Source: Lachnospiraceae bacterium (GTDB lineage Bacteria > Bacillota > Clostridia > Lachnospirales > Lachnospiraceae). Taken from it: 49,150 nt of DNA. How positions within the stretch are numbered: position 1 is the stretch's first letter; each line of letters starts with the position of its first letter. The notes beneath the pieces were generated by a model that saw only the letters and a program-made list of their open reading frames with translations, ran no database searches and had not been told where the DNA came from. Of the stretch, positions 18,560 to 27,275 are shown piece after piece. The stretch lies in NCBI GenBank assembly GCA_015056945.1, contig SVFH01000020.1, positions 1-49,150 of the forward strand. The letters run 5' to 3'. Position numbers and translations under genes: made by a program.

Positions 18560-20389
18560 TTACATAATGCCTAATTTTACGTTATACTGTATCATCCAGA
18601 AATCAATCTGAAGAAGATAAGCAAGCATCTGAGGACCGGCCATTAATTGACCATACCAGGGAGTCGTATAACTTTTTGGCGCATTGATATATGACTTGAG
18701 TTTTTGGGCATCTACAAGCATATGAAGCGGACAGGAAGGATCTTCTAAGCGTGAAAGAAGTTTTGTACGAAGAAGTTCTTCATAGGCCGGATGATAGGTT
18801 TTCGGATAAGGAGACTTTTTACGGTAGAGGATTTCCTCAGGCAAATCATTTCGAAAGGCTTCCCGTAAAAGTGATTTGATCACTCCGTCACGAATTTTCA
18901 TGTCCCAGGGAACGTTGTAGATATATTCAACCAAATCCCGGTCAGCAAACGGAACACGACCAATCAATCCGCCGGATGCCCCGCAACGCTCCATGCGGTT
19001 TAATAATGTTGCGCCGAACCAGCTAAGGCTTAACGCACCATTACGACGTTTCGTGCGTTCTGTTTCGTTTTCTTTTGGTAAATATGCAATTTTGCTAGTG
19101 GTATTTAAAAAAGCTTGGTTTACATAATTTTCGGCATCGTTGTTATGCAACAGTTTTTCGCTCAAAAATTCCGTACGTGTTGAAAGATTGGAACTCCAGG
19201 GAAAAGTGTTTAAGGATAACAAATCTTCCCGGTGGAACCAGGGATAACCGCCAAAGACCTCGTCAGCACATTCTCCCGTTAAGACTATTTTACATTCTGG
19301 CGAAATTTTCCGGCAAAAATAGAGCAGGGAAGCGTCAATGTCACCCATAGGAGGCGCATCGTGGGCTTTGACAGAGTCATTAAGTGTATCAAAAAGATTT
19401 TTTTGTGAGCACGTCAGATAGGTGTGCTTTGTGTGGAAATCATGAACCATTTTTTCTACATAAGGTCTGTCAAGAGAAGGCTGAAAACTGTTGGATTGAA
19501 AATAGGTATCATTTTCTTCATAGTCAAAAGAATATGTTTTCAATTGCAGGTTATGTTTCTCAAGCTCTTTTGCACAAACAGCGGTTACAATACTTGAATC
19601 AATTCCGCCGGAAAGAAGACAGCCGATTTCCGAAAACGGTTTTGCCTGTTGTAAAATCGCTTTTTTTACAAGGTGAGATGTTTTTTCGATAGTTTCCTGA
19701 TAAGAATCGGTATGAGGAAGTGCTTTTAATTCCCAATACATGTTTTCGATAAAACCATTAGCACTCACTTTTACGAAGTGCCCCGGTTTTACTTCTTTTA
19801 TGTCGCGAAAAAGTGTGATTCCGGGAGTGTGCGCAGGACCAAGGAACAGCAGTTCCCGGATGCCGGAATTATCAACAACCGAATCAACTGCCGGATGAGC
19901 CAAAAGCGCTTTGGGTTCTGTTGCAAAAAGGAATAAATCGTTTAGCGTACTGTAATAAGCAGGACGACAACCGAGGGCATCACGTACAAGGTAAAGTACA
20001 TTCTCTTCCTCAACGATGAGAGCAAATGAAAAGCATCCTTTAAAGTATTTGAAGGCTTCTTCGCCGAGCGCAAAGAATGTTAATAAAATAAGCTCTGTGA
20101 GCTCATCACTTTCCGGTGTCAAAGAATATGACTCCAGCAAATCTGTCAATTCTTCCGTGTTGTATAGTTCTCCGCAAAGAAGGAGATGATAGGTCTTATC
20201 GTACATGCGTATGGTTTGAACTTTCTGAGTGCAGGCAAGTGCATAAGAGTTGGTAAGAATCAGATTACTCTTTGTATCAGAAGTTTCTCTGTGCTTTTGT
20301 GTTTGAATCATTTTATTTAAATGATTATAATGATAATCTGAGTGGGATAAAAGGGATTCTTTTTGATAAAATCCGGCAAAACCGCCCAT
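18560..20389 (-). CDS. asnB: Asparagine synthetase B homologue lacking the catalytic Cys of its glutaminase domain
   Basis: A 609-aa protein with the AsnB plan: an N-terminal class II glutaminase-like domain and a C-terminal ATP-dependent synthetase. The synthetase half looks intact: PP-loop SGGIDSS (260-266), TGECADEVFGGY and later conserved blocks. The glutaminase half does not: the mature N-terminus is Gly (MGGFAGF instead of MCGI/MCGF), the RGPD loop reads HRETSD (33-38), and NGEIYN is CGELYN (72-77). In E. coli AsnB the corresponding Cys1, Arg49 and Asn74 are needed for glutamine hydrolysis, so I infer use of free ammonia, or another nucleophile and substrate. GGGAATG lies upstream of the ATG but a strong ribosome site is not obvious. 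It stands alone on the minus strand, divergent from the next gene. Confidence 0.88.
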   Translation of the reverse strand: MGGFAGFYQKESLLSHSDYHYNHLNKMIQTQKHRETSDTKSNLILTNSYALACTQKVQTIRMYDKTYHLLLCGELYNTEELTDLLESYSLTPESDELTELILLTFFALGEEAFKYFKGCFSFALIVEEENVLYLVRDALGCRPAYYSTLNDLFLFATEPKALLAHPAVDSVVDNSGIRELLFLGPAHTPGITLFRDIKEVKPGHFVKVSANGFIENMYWELKALPHTDSYQETIEKTSHLVKKAILQQAKPFSEIGCLLSGGIDSSIVTAVCAKELEKHNLQLKTYSFDYEENDTYFQSNSFQPSLDRPYVEKMVHDFHTKHTYLTCSQKNLFDTLNDSVKAHDAPPMGDIDASLLYFCRKISPECKIVLTGECADEVFGGYPWFHREDLLSLNTFPWSSNLSTRTEFLSEKLLHNNDAENYVNQAFLNTTSKIAYLPKENETERTKRRNGALSLSWFGATLLNRMERCGASGGLIGRVPFADRDLVEYIYNVPWDMKIRDGVIKSLLREAFRNDLPEEILYRKKSPYPKTYHPAYEELLRTKLLSRLEDPSCPLHMLVDAQKLKSYINAPKSYTTPWYGQLMAGPQMLAYLLQIDFWMIQYNVKLGIM

Positions 20390-20508
20390 GGGAATGACTC
20401 CCTTCTTTTTTTCAATTTATTATATGTGGCTGTAAAAAAACTATGCAAAAAAATTATGAAGTGTGAAAATGAAAAAAATGCGCATACTATATCACAGGAG
20501 GTGTGAGT

Positions 20509-20874
20509 ATGCGTGACAGATGGGTTTATTTATTTGAAATTGTACTTGCGTTAATGTTTTTATGGCTTGGCTTGTTTGGCGGTTCCTTTTTGTTTGTGAC
20601 AGGAACGAGAACTGCGGCCATAGCGCTTGGAATCATCGGTATCCTGTTCTATTTTTTTAATACACTCGGATATGTGATGAGAAATCCGTTTCATCCGATT
20701 GCCTTGATCGGAAGTCTTGCAGGAGCAGTCGGAGTGATTCTGTTAATCATTCAAATTTTTGGATGGAGATTTTGGATTATCGGAAATCCGGTTGTGGCAC
20801 TCTTGTATATTGCAGCCGTAATGTGTTTGAAAGGAACTTTGGGATTTTTGATGCCGCTGCGTCCGAATGAGTAA
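20509..20874 (+). CDS. Small multi-pass membrane protein
   Basis: A 121-aa hydrophobic protein of unknown function. The ATG at 20509 is preferred over the GTG at 20503 because AGGAGG (20496-20501) is 7 nt from the ATG. Four hydrophobic segments can be seen, separated by short turns (RTAA, RNPFHP, WRFW), ending LMPLRPNE. No motif points to a function. It is divergent from the asparagine synthetase homologue. Confidence 0.7.
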   Translation: MRDRWVYLFEIVLALMFLWLGLFGGSFLFVTGTRTAAIALGIIGILFYFFNTLGYVMRNPFHPIALIGSLAGAVGVILLIIQIFGWRFWIIGNPVVALLYIAAVMCLKGTLGFLMPLRPNE

Positions 20875-20878
20875 AAGG

Positions 20879-20905
20879 AAAACCCGCCTTAAAAAGCGGG
20901 TTTTC
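20879..20905. terminator. Terminator between convergent genes
   Basis: AAAACCCGC and GCGGGTTTT flank an A-rich 8-nt loop. The symmetric A and T ends allow function on both strands. Confidence 0.85.
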
Positions 20906-20931
20906 GTAATATGATAGAAAAATATCAAGGA

Positions 20932-21846
20932 CTAATTTCCTGAAGTTAGGTCATTTAAAAGGGACTGAATTTTAACGTCCATGCTTTCATCGTCAAATTG
21001 GCATGTTCCCACGGCTTTGTGACCGCCGCCACCGTATTTTAACATCAGACTACCGACATCAATATTGCAGGTGCGGTTTAAGATGCTGTAACCAACTGCA
21101 CAGGAGCAACCAAGACCGCCTTTGCCGTTTACAATCCAAATGGAGATGTTCTGTTCCGGATACATACTGTAAATCATGAAACGATTTCCTGAATAGATAG
21201 GATCGACACCGCGCAAATCAGAAATAATCAGCTTGCCGTCAATACGGGTGTGTGCGGCAACCATTTCTTTGAATTTCTCATTCTGTTCAAAATATACTTC
21301 GATTCGTTCCTTAACATCGGGCAATGCAAGAATTTCCTCGGTTGTCATGGTACGGCAGGCTTCAATCAATTTCTCCATTAACTGATAATTGGAAATAGTG
21401 AAATTACGCCAGCGGCCGAGGCCGGTTCTTGGATCCATCAGAAAACCGATTAAAACCCAACCTTTTGGATTCTGAATATCATCCAATGTCAAATTTCCGG
21501 AATCAACTTTATCAACTGCTTCCATCATGTCATCGAAGTGTGAAAAGCGTTCTTTTCCGCCATAATAATCATAAATGATACGGGCACAGGAGGGAGTGAT
21601 TCGGCTTTCCCCTTTGTATTTGCCCTCTAAAGATTTTCTTTCGTGTTCACTTGAATGGTGATCAAACCACAAACCACAACCTTCTACGTAAGGAACGTTG
21701 GCAAGACAATCATTCTCCGTGACTTCCACAAGGCCATCCTGTAAATCTTTGGGATGTGCAAATTTCCATGAATCAATAATGCCGGCTTCTTTTAATAAAG
21801 CACCGCAAGCAAGACCGTCAAAATCAGAACGGGTAATTAACCTCAT
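20932..21846 (-). CDS. DHH-family phosphoesterase
   Basis: A 304-aa DHH/DHHA1 phosphoesterase, the superfamily of NrnA-type oligoribonucleases, cyclic-dinucleotide phosphodiesterases and exopolyphosphatases. The start is placed at 21846 because AAGGAGAGG lies 6 nt upstream on the minus strand; the frame continues 27 codons further but without a ribosome site. Metal-binding motifs include RSDFDGLACGALL near the N-terminus and WFDHHSSEH (the DHH motif); the C-terminal DHHA1 part shows GGGGHKAVGTCQF. The family's substrate cannot be told from sequence here. It is transcribed divergently from glnS. Confidence 0.85.
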   Translation of the reverse strand: MRLITRSDFDGLACGALLKEAGIIDSWKFAHPKDLQDGLVEVTENDCLANVPYVEGCGLWFDHHSSEHERKSLEGKYKGESRITPSCARIIYDYYGGKERFSHFDDMMEAVDKVDSGNLTLDDIQNPKGWVLIGFLMDPRTGLGRWRNFTISNYQLMEKLIEACRTMTTEEILALPDVKERIEVYFEQNEKFKEMVAAHTRIDGKLIISDLRGVDPIYSGNRFMIYSMYPEQNISIWIVNGKGGLGCSCAVGYSILNRTCNIDVGSLMLKYGGGGHKAVGTCQFDDESMDVKIQSLLNDLTSGN

Positions 21847-22028
21847 AGTTTCCTCTCCTTTTTCATTTGATTTGCGTACACAATTTGCTGTCAAAAAACA
21901 AAGTGATTGAAAACAAAAGCATATCACACCAAAATTATACTTTATTCTACTAAAAATATCAAGAAAACATTTTGAAACCTGTAAGAGAATAGAAAATATT
22001 ATTATATTATAAGATTATGTAAAATTAC

Positions 22029-22057
22029 TTTATTGTTTTTCAATAATGTGCTATAAT
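22029..22057 (+). promoter_or_regulatory. Promoter of glnS
   Basis: A perfect TATAAT (22052-22057) with an extended TGC in front and a weak TTTATT at the -35 position, 17 bp upstream. It is about 64 bp before the start codon. No T-box leader is evident in the short upstream region. Confidence 0.6.
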
Positions 22058-22120
22058 CCATTTAATTGCAAGTGTATTTCACTGCGAAGAATGTAGTTTT
22101 GGAACAAGGAGAACGAGAAG

Positions 22121-23821
22121 ATGGAGAACGAGAAAAATCTGAACGTTGAAGGGGAAGAAAAAGAAGTTGTTTCCCGCAATTTTATTGAGCAGATTATTGA
22201 GAAAGATTTGGAAGAAGGAGTACATGAAACCGTACATACAAGATTTCCTCCGGAACCGAACGGATATCTGCATATCGGGCATGCCAAGAGTATTCTTTTG
22301 AATTATGGCCTTGCGGAGAAATACAATGGTTTATTTAATATGAGATTCGATGATACGAATCCGACAAAAGAAAAAGTTGAGTTTGTAAATTCCCAGTTGG
22401 AAGATATCAAATGGCTTGGTGCGAAATGGGATGACAGACTTTTCTTTGCATCTGATTATTTTGGTGAAATGTATGAATGTGCCGTTAAGTTAATTAAGAA
22501 GGGCAAAGCATATGTTTCAGATCTTACGGCAGAAGAGATTCGCGAGTATCGCGGGACATTAACCGAACCGGGTAAAGAGGATCCCTATGCTACAAGAAGT
22601 ATTGAAGAAAATCTTACATTGTTTGAAAATATGAAAAACGGCTTGTATCAGGATGGTGAGAAAGTACTTCGTGCACGTATTGATATGGCATCTCCGAATA
22701 TGAACATGAGAGATCCGGTTATTTACCGTGTGGCGCACATGACGCATCACAGAACCGGTGATACATGGTGCATCTATCCGATGTATGATTTTGCACATCC
22801 TATTGAAGATGCGATTGAAGGCATTACGCATTCCATTTGTACGTTGGAATTTGAAGATCACAGACCGTTATACGACTGGGTTGTGAAAGAACTTGAATAC
22901 CCGCATCCGCCGAAACAGATTGAATTTGCGAAATTATATTTAAAGAACGTTGTTACCGGTAAAAGATATATTAAGAAATTGGTAGAGGACGGTATTGTAG
23001 ACGGATGGGATGATCCCAGACTTGTATCCGTTGCGGCACTTCGAAGAAGAGGATATACACCTGAGTCTATTAAGCGTTTCGTAGAGCTTTGTGGTGTTTC
23101 CAAAGCACAATCTGTTGCTGATATGGCAATGCTTGAATATTGTATCCGTGAAGACCTGAAATTGAAACGTCCCCGTATGATGGCAATTCTTGATCCTGTG
23201 AAGCTCATCATTGATAACTATGAAGAGGGCAAGATTGAGATGCTTGAGGCGGCAAACAATCTTGAGAATGAAGAACTTGGAACAAGAGAGATTCCTTTCG
23301 GGCGTGAACTGTATATTGAACGTGAAGATTTCATGGAGGAGCCGCCGAAAAAATATTTCAGACTTTTCCCGGGAAATGAAGTACGTCTTATGAATGCGTA
23401 TTTTGTTACCTGCACAGGATGTGTGAAGGACGAGAACGGCAAGGTGATCGAAGTACATTGTACTTATGACCCTGAAACGAAGTCCGGCTCCGGTTTCAAT
23501 GCAAGAAAAGTAAAAGGAACCATTCATTGGGTGAATGCTTCTACTGCAATTCAGGCGGAAGTCCGTTTGTTTGAGAATATTGTAGATGAAGAAAAAGGCG
23601 TATACAACAAAGAAGACGGAAGTATTAATGTAAATCCGGATTCCAGAACAATTTTAACAGATTGTTACATGGAGCCTGCGTTGGGGGATGCAAAGGCTTA
23701 TGAGAGTTTCCAATTTGTAAGAAACGGATTCTTCTGTGTAGATTATAAAGATTCTAAACCCGGAGCACCGGTGTTTAATCGTATTGTCTCACTTAAGAGC
23801 TCCTTTACATTACCGAAATAA
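22121..23821 (+). CDS. glnS: Glutaminyl-tRNA synthetase
   Basis: A 566-aa class I synthetase charging tRNA-Gln with glutamine in the cytoplasm. The HIGH motif is clear in [17 protein letters not shown] (about residues 41-57), followed by NMRFDDTNP and the later [11 protein letters not shown] and CTYDPET/VKGTIHW blocks shared with E. coli GlnRS. The second signature, VMSKRKL in E. coli, is VTGKRYI here, keeping the Lys-Arg but replacing Met-Ser with Thr-Gly. The anticodon-binding beta-barrel half is complete. Length fits GlnRS without extra C-terminal domains. Presence of GlnRS implies direct charging of tRNA-Gln, independent of the GatCAB route. Confidence 0.93.
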   Translation: MENEKNLNVEGEEKEVVSRNFIEQIIEKDLEEGVHETVHTRFPPEPNGYLHIGHAKSILLNYGLAEKYNGLFNMRFDDTNPTKEKVEFVNSQLEDIKWLGAKWDDRLFFASDYFGEMYECAVKLIKKGKAYVSDLTAEEIREYRGTLTEPGKEDPYATRSIEENLTLFENMKNGLYQDGEKVLRARIDMASPNMNMRDPVIYRVAHMTHHRTGDTWCIYPMYDFAHPIEDAIEGITHSICTLEFEDHRPLYDWVVKELEYPHPPKQIEFAKLYLKNVVTGKRYIKKLVEDGIVDGWDDPRLVSVAALRRRGYTPESIKRFVELCGVSKAQSVADMAMLEYCIREDLKLKRPRMMAILDPVKLIIDNYEEGKIEMLEAANNLENEELGTREIPFGRELYIEREDFMEEPPKKYFRLFPGNEVRLMNAYFVTCTGCVKDENGKVIEVHCTYDPETKSGSGFNARKVKGTIHWVNASTAIQAEVRLFENIVDEEKGVYNKEDGSINVNPDSRTILTDCYMEPALGDAKAYESFQFVRNGFFCVDYKDSKPGAPVFNRIVSLKSSFTLPK

Positions 23822-23843
23822 CATTTAGCGGGGGGTATACAGT

Positions 23844-24704
23844 ATGGATTTATTTGCAGGCTTGGAAAATTTGGGGTTAAAGGGACTTGAGAATATTAGT
23901 ATTTATGAATCGGATGCACCTGTAGTGGATCCGGAGGCAGAACGTTTACAACGCTTGAAAAACGAGCTTGAAGCAGAGATTCAGCATTTATATGATAAGT
24001 CATATACCTGTCCCGTTTGTGACAAAAGCTTTAAGAGTAAAACCATGAAAAGCAATCGTGCCAAACTGTTAAATACGGATATGGATTTACGTCCGATTCA
24101 TCAGGATATTGACAGTATTAAATATGATGTTGTGGCTTGTCCTCATTGTGGATATGCTGTGCTGGCACGTTACTTTGCACCATTGACTTCAGTGCAGATT
24201 AATAAGATTAAAGAAGCAATCAGCAGTCAGTACACCAGGTCTGATAAGCGTAATAAGGTGTATTCTTACGATACGGCAATTGAACGCGGTAAGCTTGCGC
24301 TTCTTTCCAGTGTCATTAAAGGCGCAAGGGATAGTGAGAAAGCATATGTGTGTTTAAAAATTGCGTGGTTGTTCAGAGGCAAGGCTGAGCATATGCCTGA
24401 AGAGGAAGAACTTTCCGAAGATCTGAAAGAATTGGCCGAGCAGGAAAAGGTTTTTCTCCGCAAGGCTTATGATGGTCTTTATATGGCGCGTCAGAAAGAA
24501 CCCTTCCCTATTTGCGGAATGGATGAGGTGACATTTGATTATTTGCTGGCGGCACTTGCATATCGTTTTGACGATTATGAAACTTCAGCAAGACTGGTTG
24601 GAGAAATTCTGGTTAATAAAGCAGCCGGTTTCCGGGTAAAAGAGAAGACTCGTGAGTTGAAAGAAGAGTTGAAACGTCGTATTTTGGAAATCAAGAATGA
24701 ATAA
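23844..24704 (+). CDS. DUF2225 protein with zinc-binding cysteine pairs
   Basis: A 286-aa protein of the DUF2225 family, unknown function. An N-terminal acidic/helical lead (about 1-50) precedes CPVC (about 57-60) and CPHC (about 98-101), likely forming a zinc site, with the family segment FKSKTMKSNRAKL between them. The C-terminal two thirds are helical and TPR-like, ending in a Lys/Arg/Glu-rich helix. It starts 22 bp after glnS, with a GGGGGG-like site upstream of the ATG, so it is probably cotranscribed with glnS. Confidence 0.82.
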   Translation: MDLFAGLENLGLKGLENISIYESDAPVVDPEAERLQRLKNELEAEIQHLYDKSYTCPVCDKSFKSKTMKSNRAKLLNTDMDLRPIHQDIDSIKYDVVACPHCGYAVLARYFAPLTSVQINKIKEAISSQYTRSDKRNKVYSYDTAIERGKLALLSSVIKGARDSEKAYVCLKIAWLFRGKAEHMPEEEELSEDLKELAEQEKVFLRKAYDGLYMARQKEPFPICGMDEVTFDYLLAALAYRFDDYETSARLVGEILVNKAAGFRVKEKTRELKEELKRRILEIKNE

Positions 24705-24707
24705 AAA

Positions 24708-24739
24708 AAGAATGTGCGAAATGCACATTCTTTTTTTTT
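24708..24739. terminator. Bidirectional terminator
   Basis: GAATGTGC (24710-24717), loop GAAAT, GCACATTC (24723-24730), with A7 on the left and T9 on the right. It serves the DUF2225 gene and the opposing YtxH-like gene. The arms are identical to the terminal hairpin of the dispersed repeats at 13626, 27024, 37351, 37475 and 37919. Confidence 0.92.
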
Positions 24740-25187
24740 ATTCTTCAGCAGAAAAATCAGAAATCTCTTCAGAAACGATTTCTTCAGCTTCTAAAGCAAC
24801 TACTTCATCAATGATATCTGCTTCCGTTGCTGCATCCGCATTCATTTCTGCAGTAATGGCAGCCTCCTCAGCAGTGGTATCAAATGTATCATCAAGTGTA
24901 GTATAGGTGTTTTCTTTGGATTCTTTTGCCTCTTCGAGTTTGCCTTCTACCTTTTTCCAGGTCTCCTGAGCAACTTCTTTTGTCTTAGCAAGTGTTTCAT
25001 TTACACGAGCTTTCGCGTTATCAACGTCAAGTGAAAAATAGGTACGTTTGGTACGTGTTGTACCATCAGGATTTACAACTTCTTCTGTTTTAATGAATTT
25101 ATCCTGATTTTTATAAACGTAATATGCTCCTGCAGCAGTAACCGCTGCGCCTAAACCAAATAATAACCAACCTGTGGATTTCTTCAT
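24738..25187 (-). CDS. YtxH-like small envelope protein
   Basis: A 149-aa protein with a glycine-rich N-terminal membrane helix (MKKSTGWLLFGLGAAV...), an amphipathic helical middle (NAKARVNETLAKTKEVAQETWKK split across about 55-80) and an acidic Ala/Glu tail. This is the general plan of YtxH/general-stress-type proteins; assignment is tentative. The start at 25187 is preferred because AAAGGAGT lies about 8 nt before it; a longer frame starting 9 codons upstream lacks a ribosome site. It may be divergent from and controlled by the adjacent TetR protein, but this is only position. Confidence 0.6.
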   Translation of the reverse strand: MKKSTGWLLFGLGAAVTAAGAYYVYKNQDKFIKTEEVVNPDGTTRTKRTYFSLDVDNAKARVNETLAKTKEVAQETWKKVEGKLEEAKESKENTYTTLDDTFDTTAEEAAITAEMNADAATEADIIDEVVALEAEEIVSEEISDFSAEE

Positions 25188-25292
25188 GTGCATACTCCTT
25201 TCGAATTGCTTCATTGTTCTTATTCTAATACTATTTTAGGAAAATGAAAAGAGATTATGCGAAAAAAACTTGGAAAAGGTAGATTTTAAGGA

Positions 25293-25321
25293 TTGAATTG
25301 CATTTTTTGCTATGATAATAT
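25293..25321 (+). promoter_or_regulatory. Promoter of the TetR gene
   Basis: TTGAAT (25293-25298) and TAATAT (25316-25321) with a 17-bp spacer. The following AT-rich stretch has partial symmetry that could be an operator, but no clean palindrome. Confidence 0.5.
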
Positions 25322-25364
25322 GATTATATCGACTACTAAAGTCAATGCGAACAGGGGAATTATT

Positions 25365-25979
25365 ATGAACGAGAAATTTTTTGACTTAAAAAAAGAAAAA
25401 CAGGACAGAATGATTAATGGGGCAATGAAAGTGTTTGCACTGAACGGATATAGAAGAGCAAGTACGGACGAAATGGTAAAGGAAGCAGGCATCAGTAAAG
25501 GGTTATGGTTCCATTATTTTGACAGTAAATTAGGGCTGTATTCATTTATTACGGAATATGCAATCCGATATATGAATATGGAATTACAGGCGATGACAAA
25601 CAGAGAGCCGCAGGATTATTTTGCGACTCGTCTTCAAGTTGAAAAGACGAAACTTATGGTTCGAAAATCTTATCCGTATATTCCTCTATTTTTGGCATCG
25701 CTTGAGAAGGAACGAGATGAAGATGCGCTTCTTGCGGTGATGGATGCGGTGGAGAATTATCGCAATGTAATGAAAAAGATTTATGGTGCCGTAGATGAAA
25801 GTAAGTTTCGGGCCAGCGTGAAGCGCACCCAGCTTGATATGACGGTTGGTTATACGTTAGACGGTTTGCTTTTTGAAGCGTATGAGGAGCCGGTTTTTGA
25901 CGAGGAAGGATATCGTAAGGTGATTACGGAATATCTTGCAATGATGAAGGATTGTTTTGAGAAAGAATCGGAAGAGTAG
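25365..25979 (+). CDS. TetR/AcrR-family transcriptional regulator
   Basis: A 204-aa repressor-type regulator. The start at 25365 follows AGGGGAA; an upstream in-frame ATG has no ribosome site. The N-terminal helix-turn-helix is typical: INGAMKVFALNGYRRASTDEMV, then the recognition part EAGISKGLWFHYFDSKLGLY (about residues 12-56). The C-terminal ligand domain (about 65-204) is variable and gives no ligand clue. yvcK follows after 15 bp, so the two may form an operon. Confidence 0.87.
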   Translation: MNEKFFDLKKEKQDRMINGAMKVFALNGYRRASTDEMVKEAGISKGLWFHYFDSKLGLYSFITEYAIRYMNMELQAMTNREPQDYFATRLQVEKTKLMVRKSYPYIPLFLASLEKERDEDALLAVMDAVENYRNVMKKIYGAVDESKFRASVKRTQLDMTVGYTLDGLLFEAYEEPVFDEEGYRKVITEYLAMMKDCFEKESEE

Positions 25980-25994
25980 AGAGAATAATATTTT

Positions 25995-26951
25995 ATGAGA
26001 AAAAAAGTTGTTGTTTTGGGCGGTGGAACAGGTTCTTCCACCTTGCTTCGCGGATTAAAAGATTTTCCGGTTGATTTAACCGCAATTGTTTCGGTTTGTG
26101 ACGATGGCAGCAGTACGGGGGTATTGCGCGAGGAATTTAATATTCCGGCGGTCGGGGACATCCGTCGTGTGCTTATTGCATTGTCGGAGACAGAGCCGTT
26201 GGTAATGGATTTGTTTAATTACCGGTTCCATACTACGAGCGATTTGGACGGACATACCGTCGGCAATCTGTTGTTAACAGCTTCGTCTGAAATTACCGGT
26301 AATTTATCTGACGGAATTGAAGCACTTAGTAAGATATTTAACCTCAAGGGAAAAGTAGTGCCTTTGACGGAAGATAATGTCGTTCTCATGGGCGAAATGG
26401 CAGACGGTACCATTGTGGAAGGCGAGCATCATATCACGCAGACGAAGGGCTCTGTCAAAAGGGTGTTCTACAAAGAAAGACCGGTTCCGACGCAGGCTGC
26501 AATTAACGCTTTGCTGGAAGCAGATTTGATTCTGCTTAGCATGGGGAGTCTTTTTACAAGCATCATTCCGAATCTGATTTGTGATGAAATCAGAGAGGCG
26601 ATTGACAGAAGTAAGGCGAAAGTGATGTATGTGTGCAACATGGTGACACAGCCCGGAGAGACGGAGAATTTCAAAGTGTCCGATCATGTCAGGATGCTTA
26701 ATGGATATCTTGGAACGCATAAGATTGATGTCGTGGTTGCAAATGATGGTGAGATTGATGCGCAGATGGCGAAACGATATGAATCTCTGGAACAGAAAGA
26801 CCCGGTTCTTCTGGACCGTAAGGAAACACGTTTGCTTGTGGAACAGATTATCAGCGGAGATTATGTGACGGTGCGAAACAACCTTTTGCGCCATGATGTT
26901 TTGAAGCTTGGTTTGCATATTTTCGGATATTTGCTGGAGTACGGCAGGTAA
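25995..26951 (+). CDS. yvcK: YvcK-type gluconeogenesis factor (CofD-like)
   Basis: A 318-aa protein of the YvcK/CofD-like family, which in Bacillus subtilis binds UDP-sugars and is needed for growth and cell-wall synthesis on gluconeogenic carbon sources. Visible landmarks are VVLGGGTGSSTLLRGLK at the N-terminus, VSVCDDGSSTGVLRE, VGDIRRVLIAL, GNLLLTA and later MYVCNMVTQPGET. The usual DGGGSTG loop reads DDGSSTG. In many Firmicutes yvcK lies between rapZ and whiA; here neither is nearby and a TetR gene precedes it, so the context is unusual. Confidence 0.87.
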   Translation: MRKKVVVLGGGTGSSTLLRGLKDFPVDLTAIVSVCDDGSSTGVLREEFNIPAVGDIRRVLIALSETEPLVMDLFNYRFHTTSDLDGHTVGNLLLTASSEITGNLSDGIEALSKIFNLKGKVVPLTEDNVVLMGEMADGTIVEGEHHITQTKGSVKRVFYKERPVPTQAAINALLEADLILLSMGSLFTSIIPNLICDEIREAIDRSKAKVMYVCNMVTQPGETENFKVSDHVRMLNGYLGTHKIDVVVANDGEIDAQMAKRYESLEQKDPVLLDRKETRLLVEQIISGDYVTVRNNLLRHDVLKLGLHIFGYLLEYGR

Positions 26952-26981
26952 GTGTAGTATTGTATATGATAAAAGAGATAT

Positions 26982-27023
26982 CAGGCATATTTTTCTTTTA
27001 TAGAAAGATATGCCTGTTTTTTT
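26982..27023 (+). terminator. Terminator after yvcK
   Basis: CAGGCATAT (26982-26990) pairs with ATATGCCTG (27008-27016), with additional imperfect pairing inside, and runs into a tract of eight T's. Repeat copy R2 begins immediately after. Confidence 0.85.
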
Positions 27024-27150
27024 GTTGCATAGGAAATTCCTATGCAACAAAAAAATCGCTCCGCTAAGGATGAGCAGTTCGCGGCAAGGAATTTTGTTGC
27101 CAAGCAACACCGCTCACGCGCGAAGAATGTGCTATGCACATTCTTTATTT
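27024..27150 (+). repeat. Dispersed structured repeat, copy R2
   Basis: It has the same order as R1: palindrome with TTGCATAGGAA/TTCCTATGCAA arms, GC-rich body with GTTGC-CAA-GCAAC, and terminal GAATGTGC-TAT-GCACATTC. It is directly followed (27152-27173) by a second inverted repeat TGTCATAG/CTATGACA, resembling the leading palindrome of another, truncated copy. Confidence 0.9.
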
Positions 27151-27197
27151 ATGTCATAGAGTGTTCCTATGACACAGGAAGTGAGGATGAATGAATC

Positions 27198-27251
27198 TTA
27201 AGGTTTTCTTAAGGTTGGCCTAAGGTGAAATTTAGTCGGGGAAAGTAGAAT
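27198..27251 (+). promoter_or_regulatory. Response-regulator-type operator and promoter of the ABC/two-component operon
   Basis: Three heptamers TTAAGGT (27198), TTAAGGT (27209) and CTAAGGT (27220) are spaced exactly 11 bp, one helical turn, as in OmpR/PhoB-family binding boxes. TAGAAT (27246-27251) is a good -10; the matching -35 position overlaps the third heptamer and has no TTGACA. This arrangement suggests activation by the response regulator encoded at 29624. Confidence 0.7.
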
Positions 27252-27275
27252 CATCTTTGTAAGGAGGATACAAAG

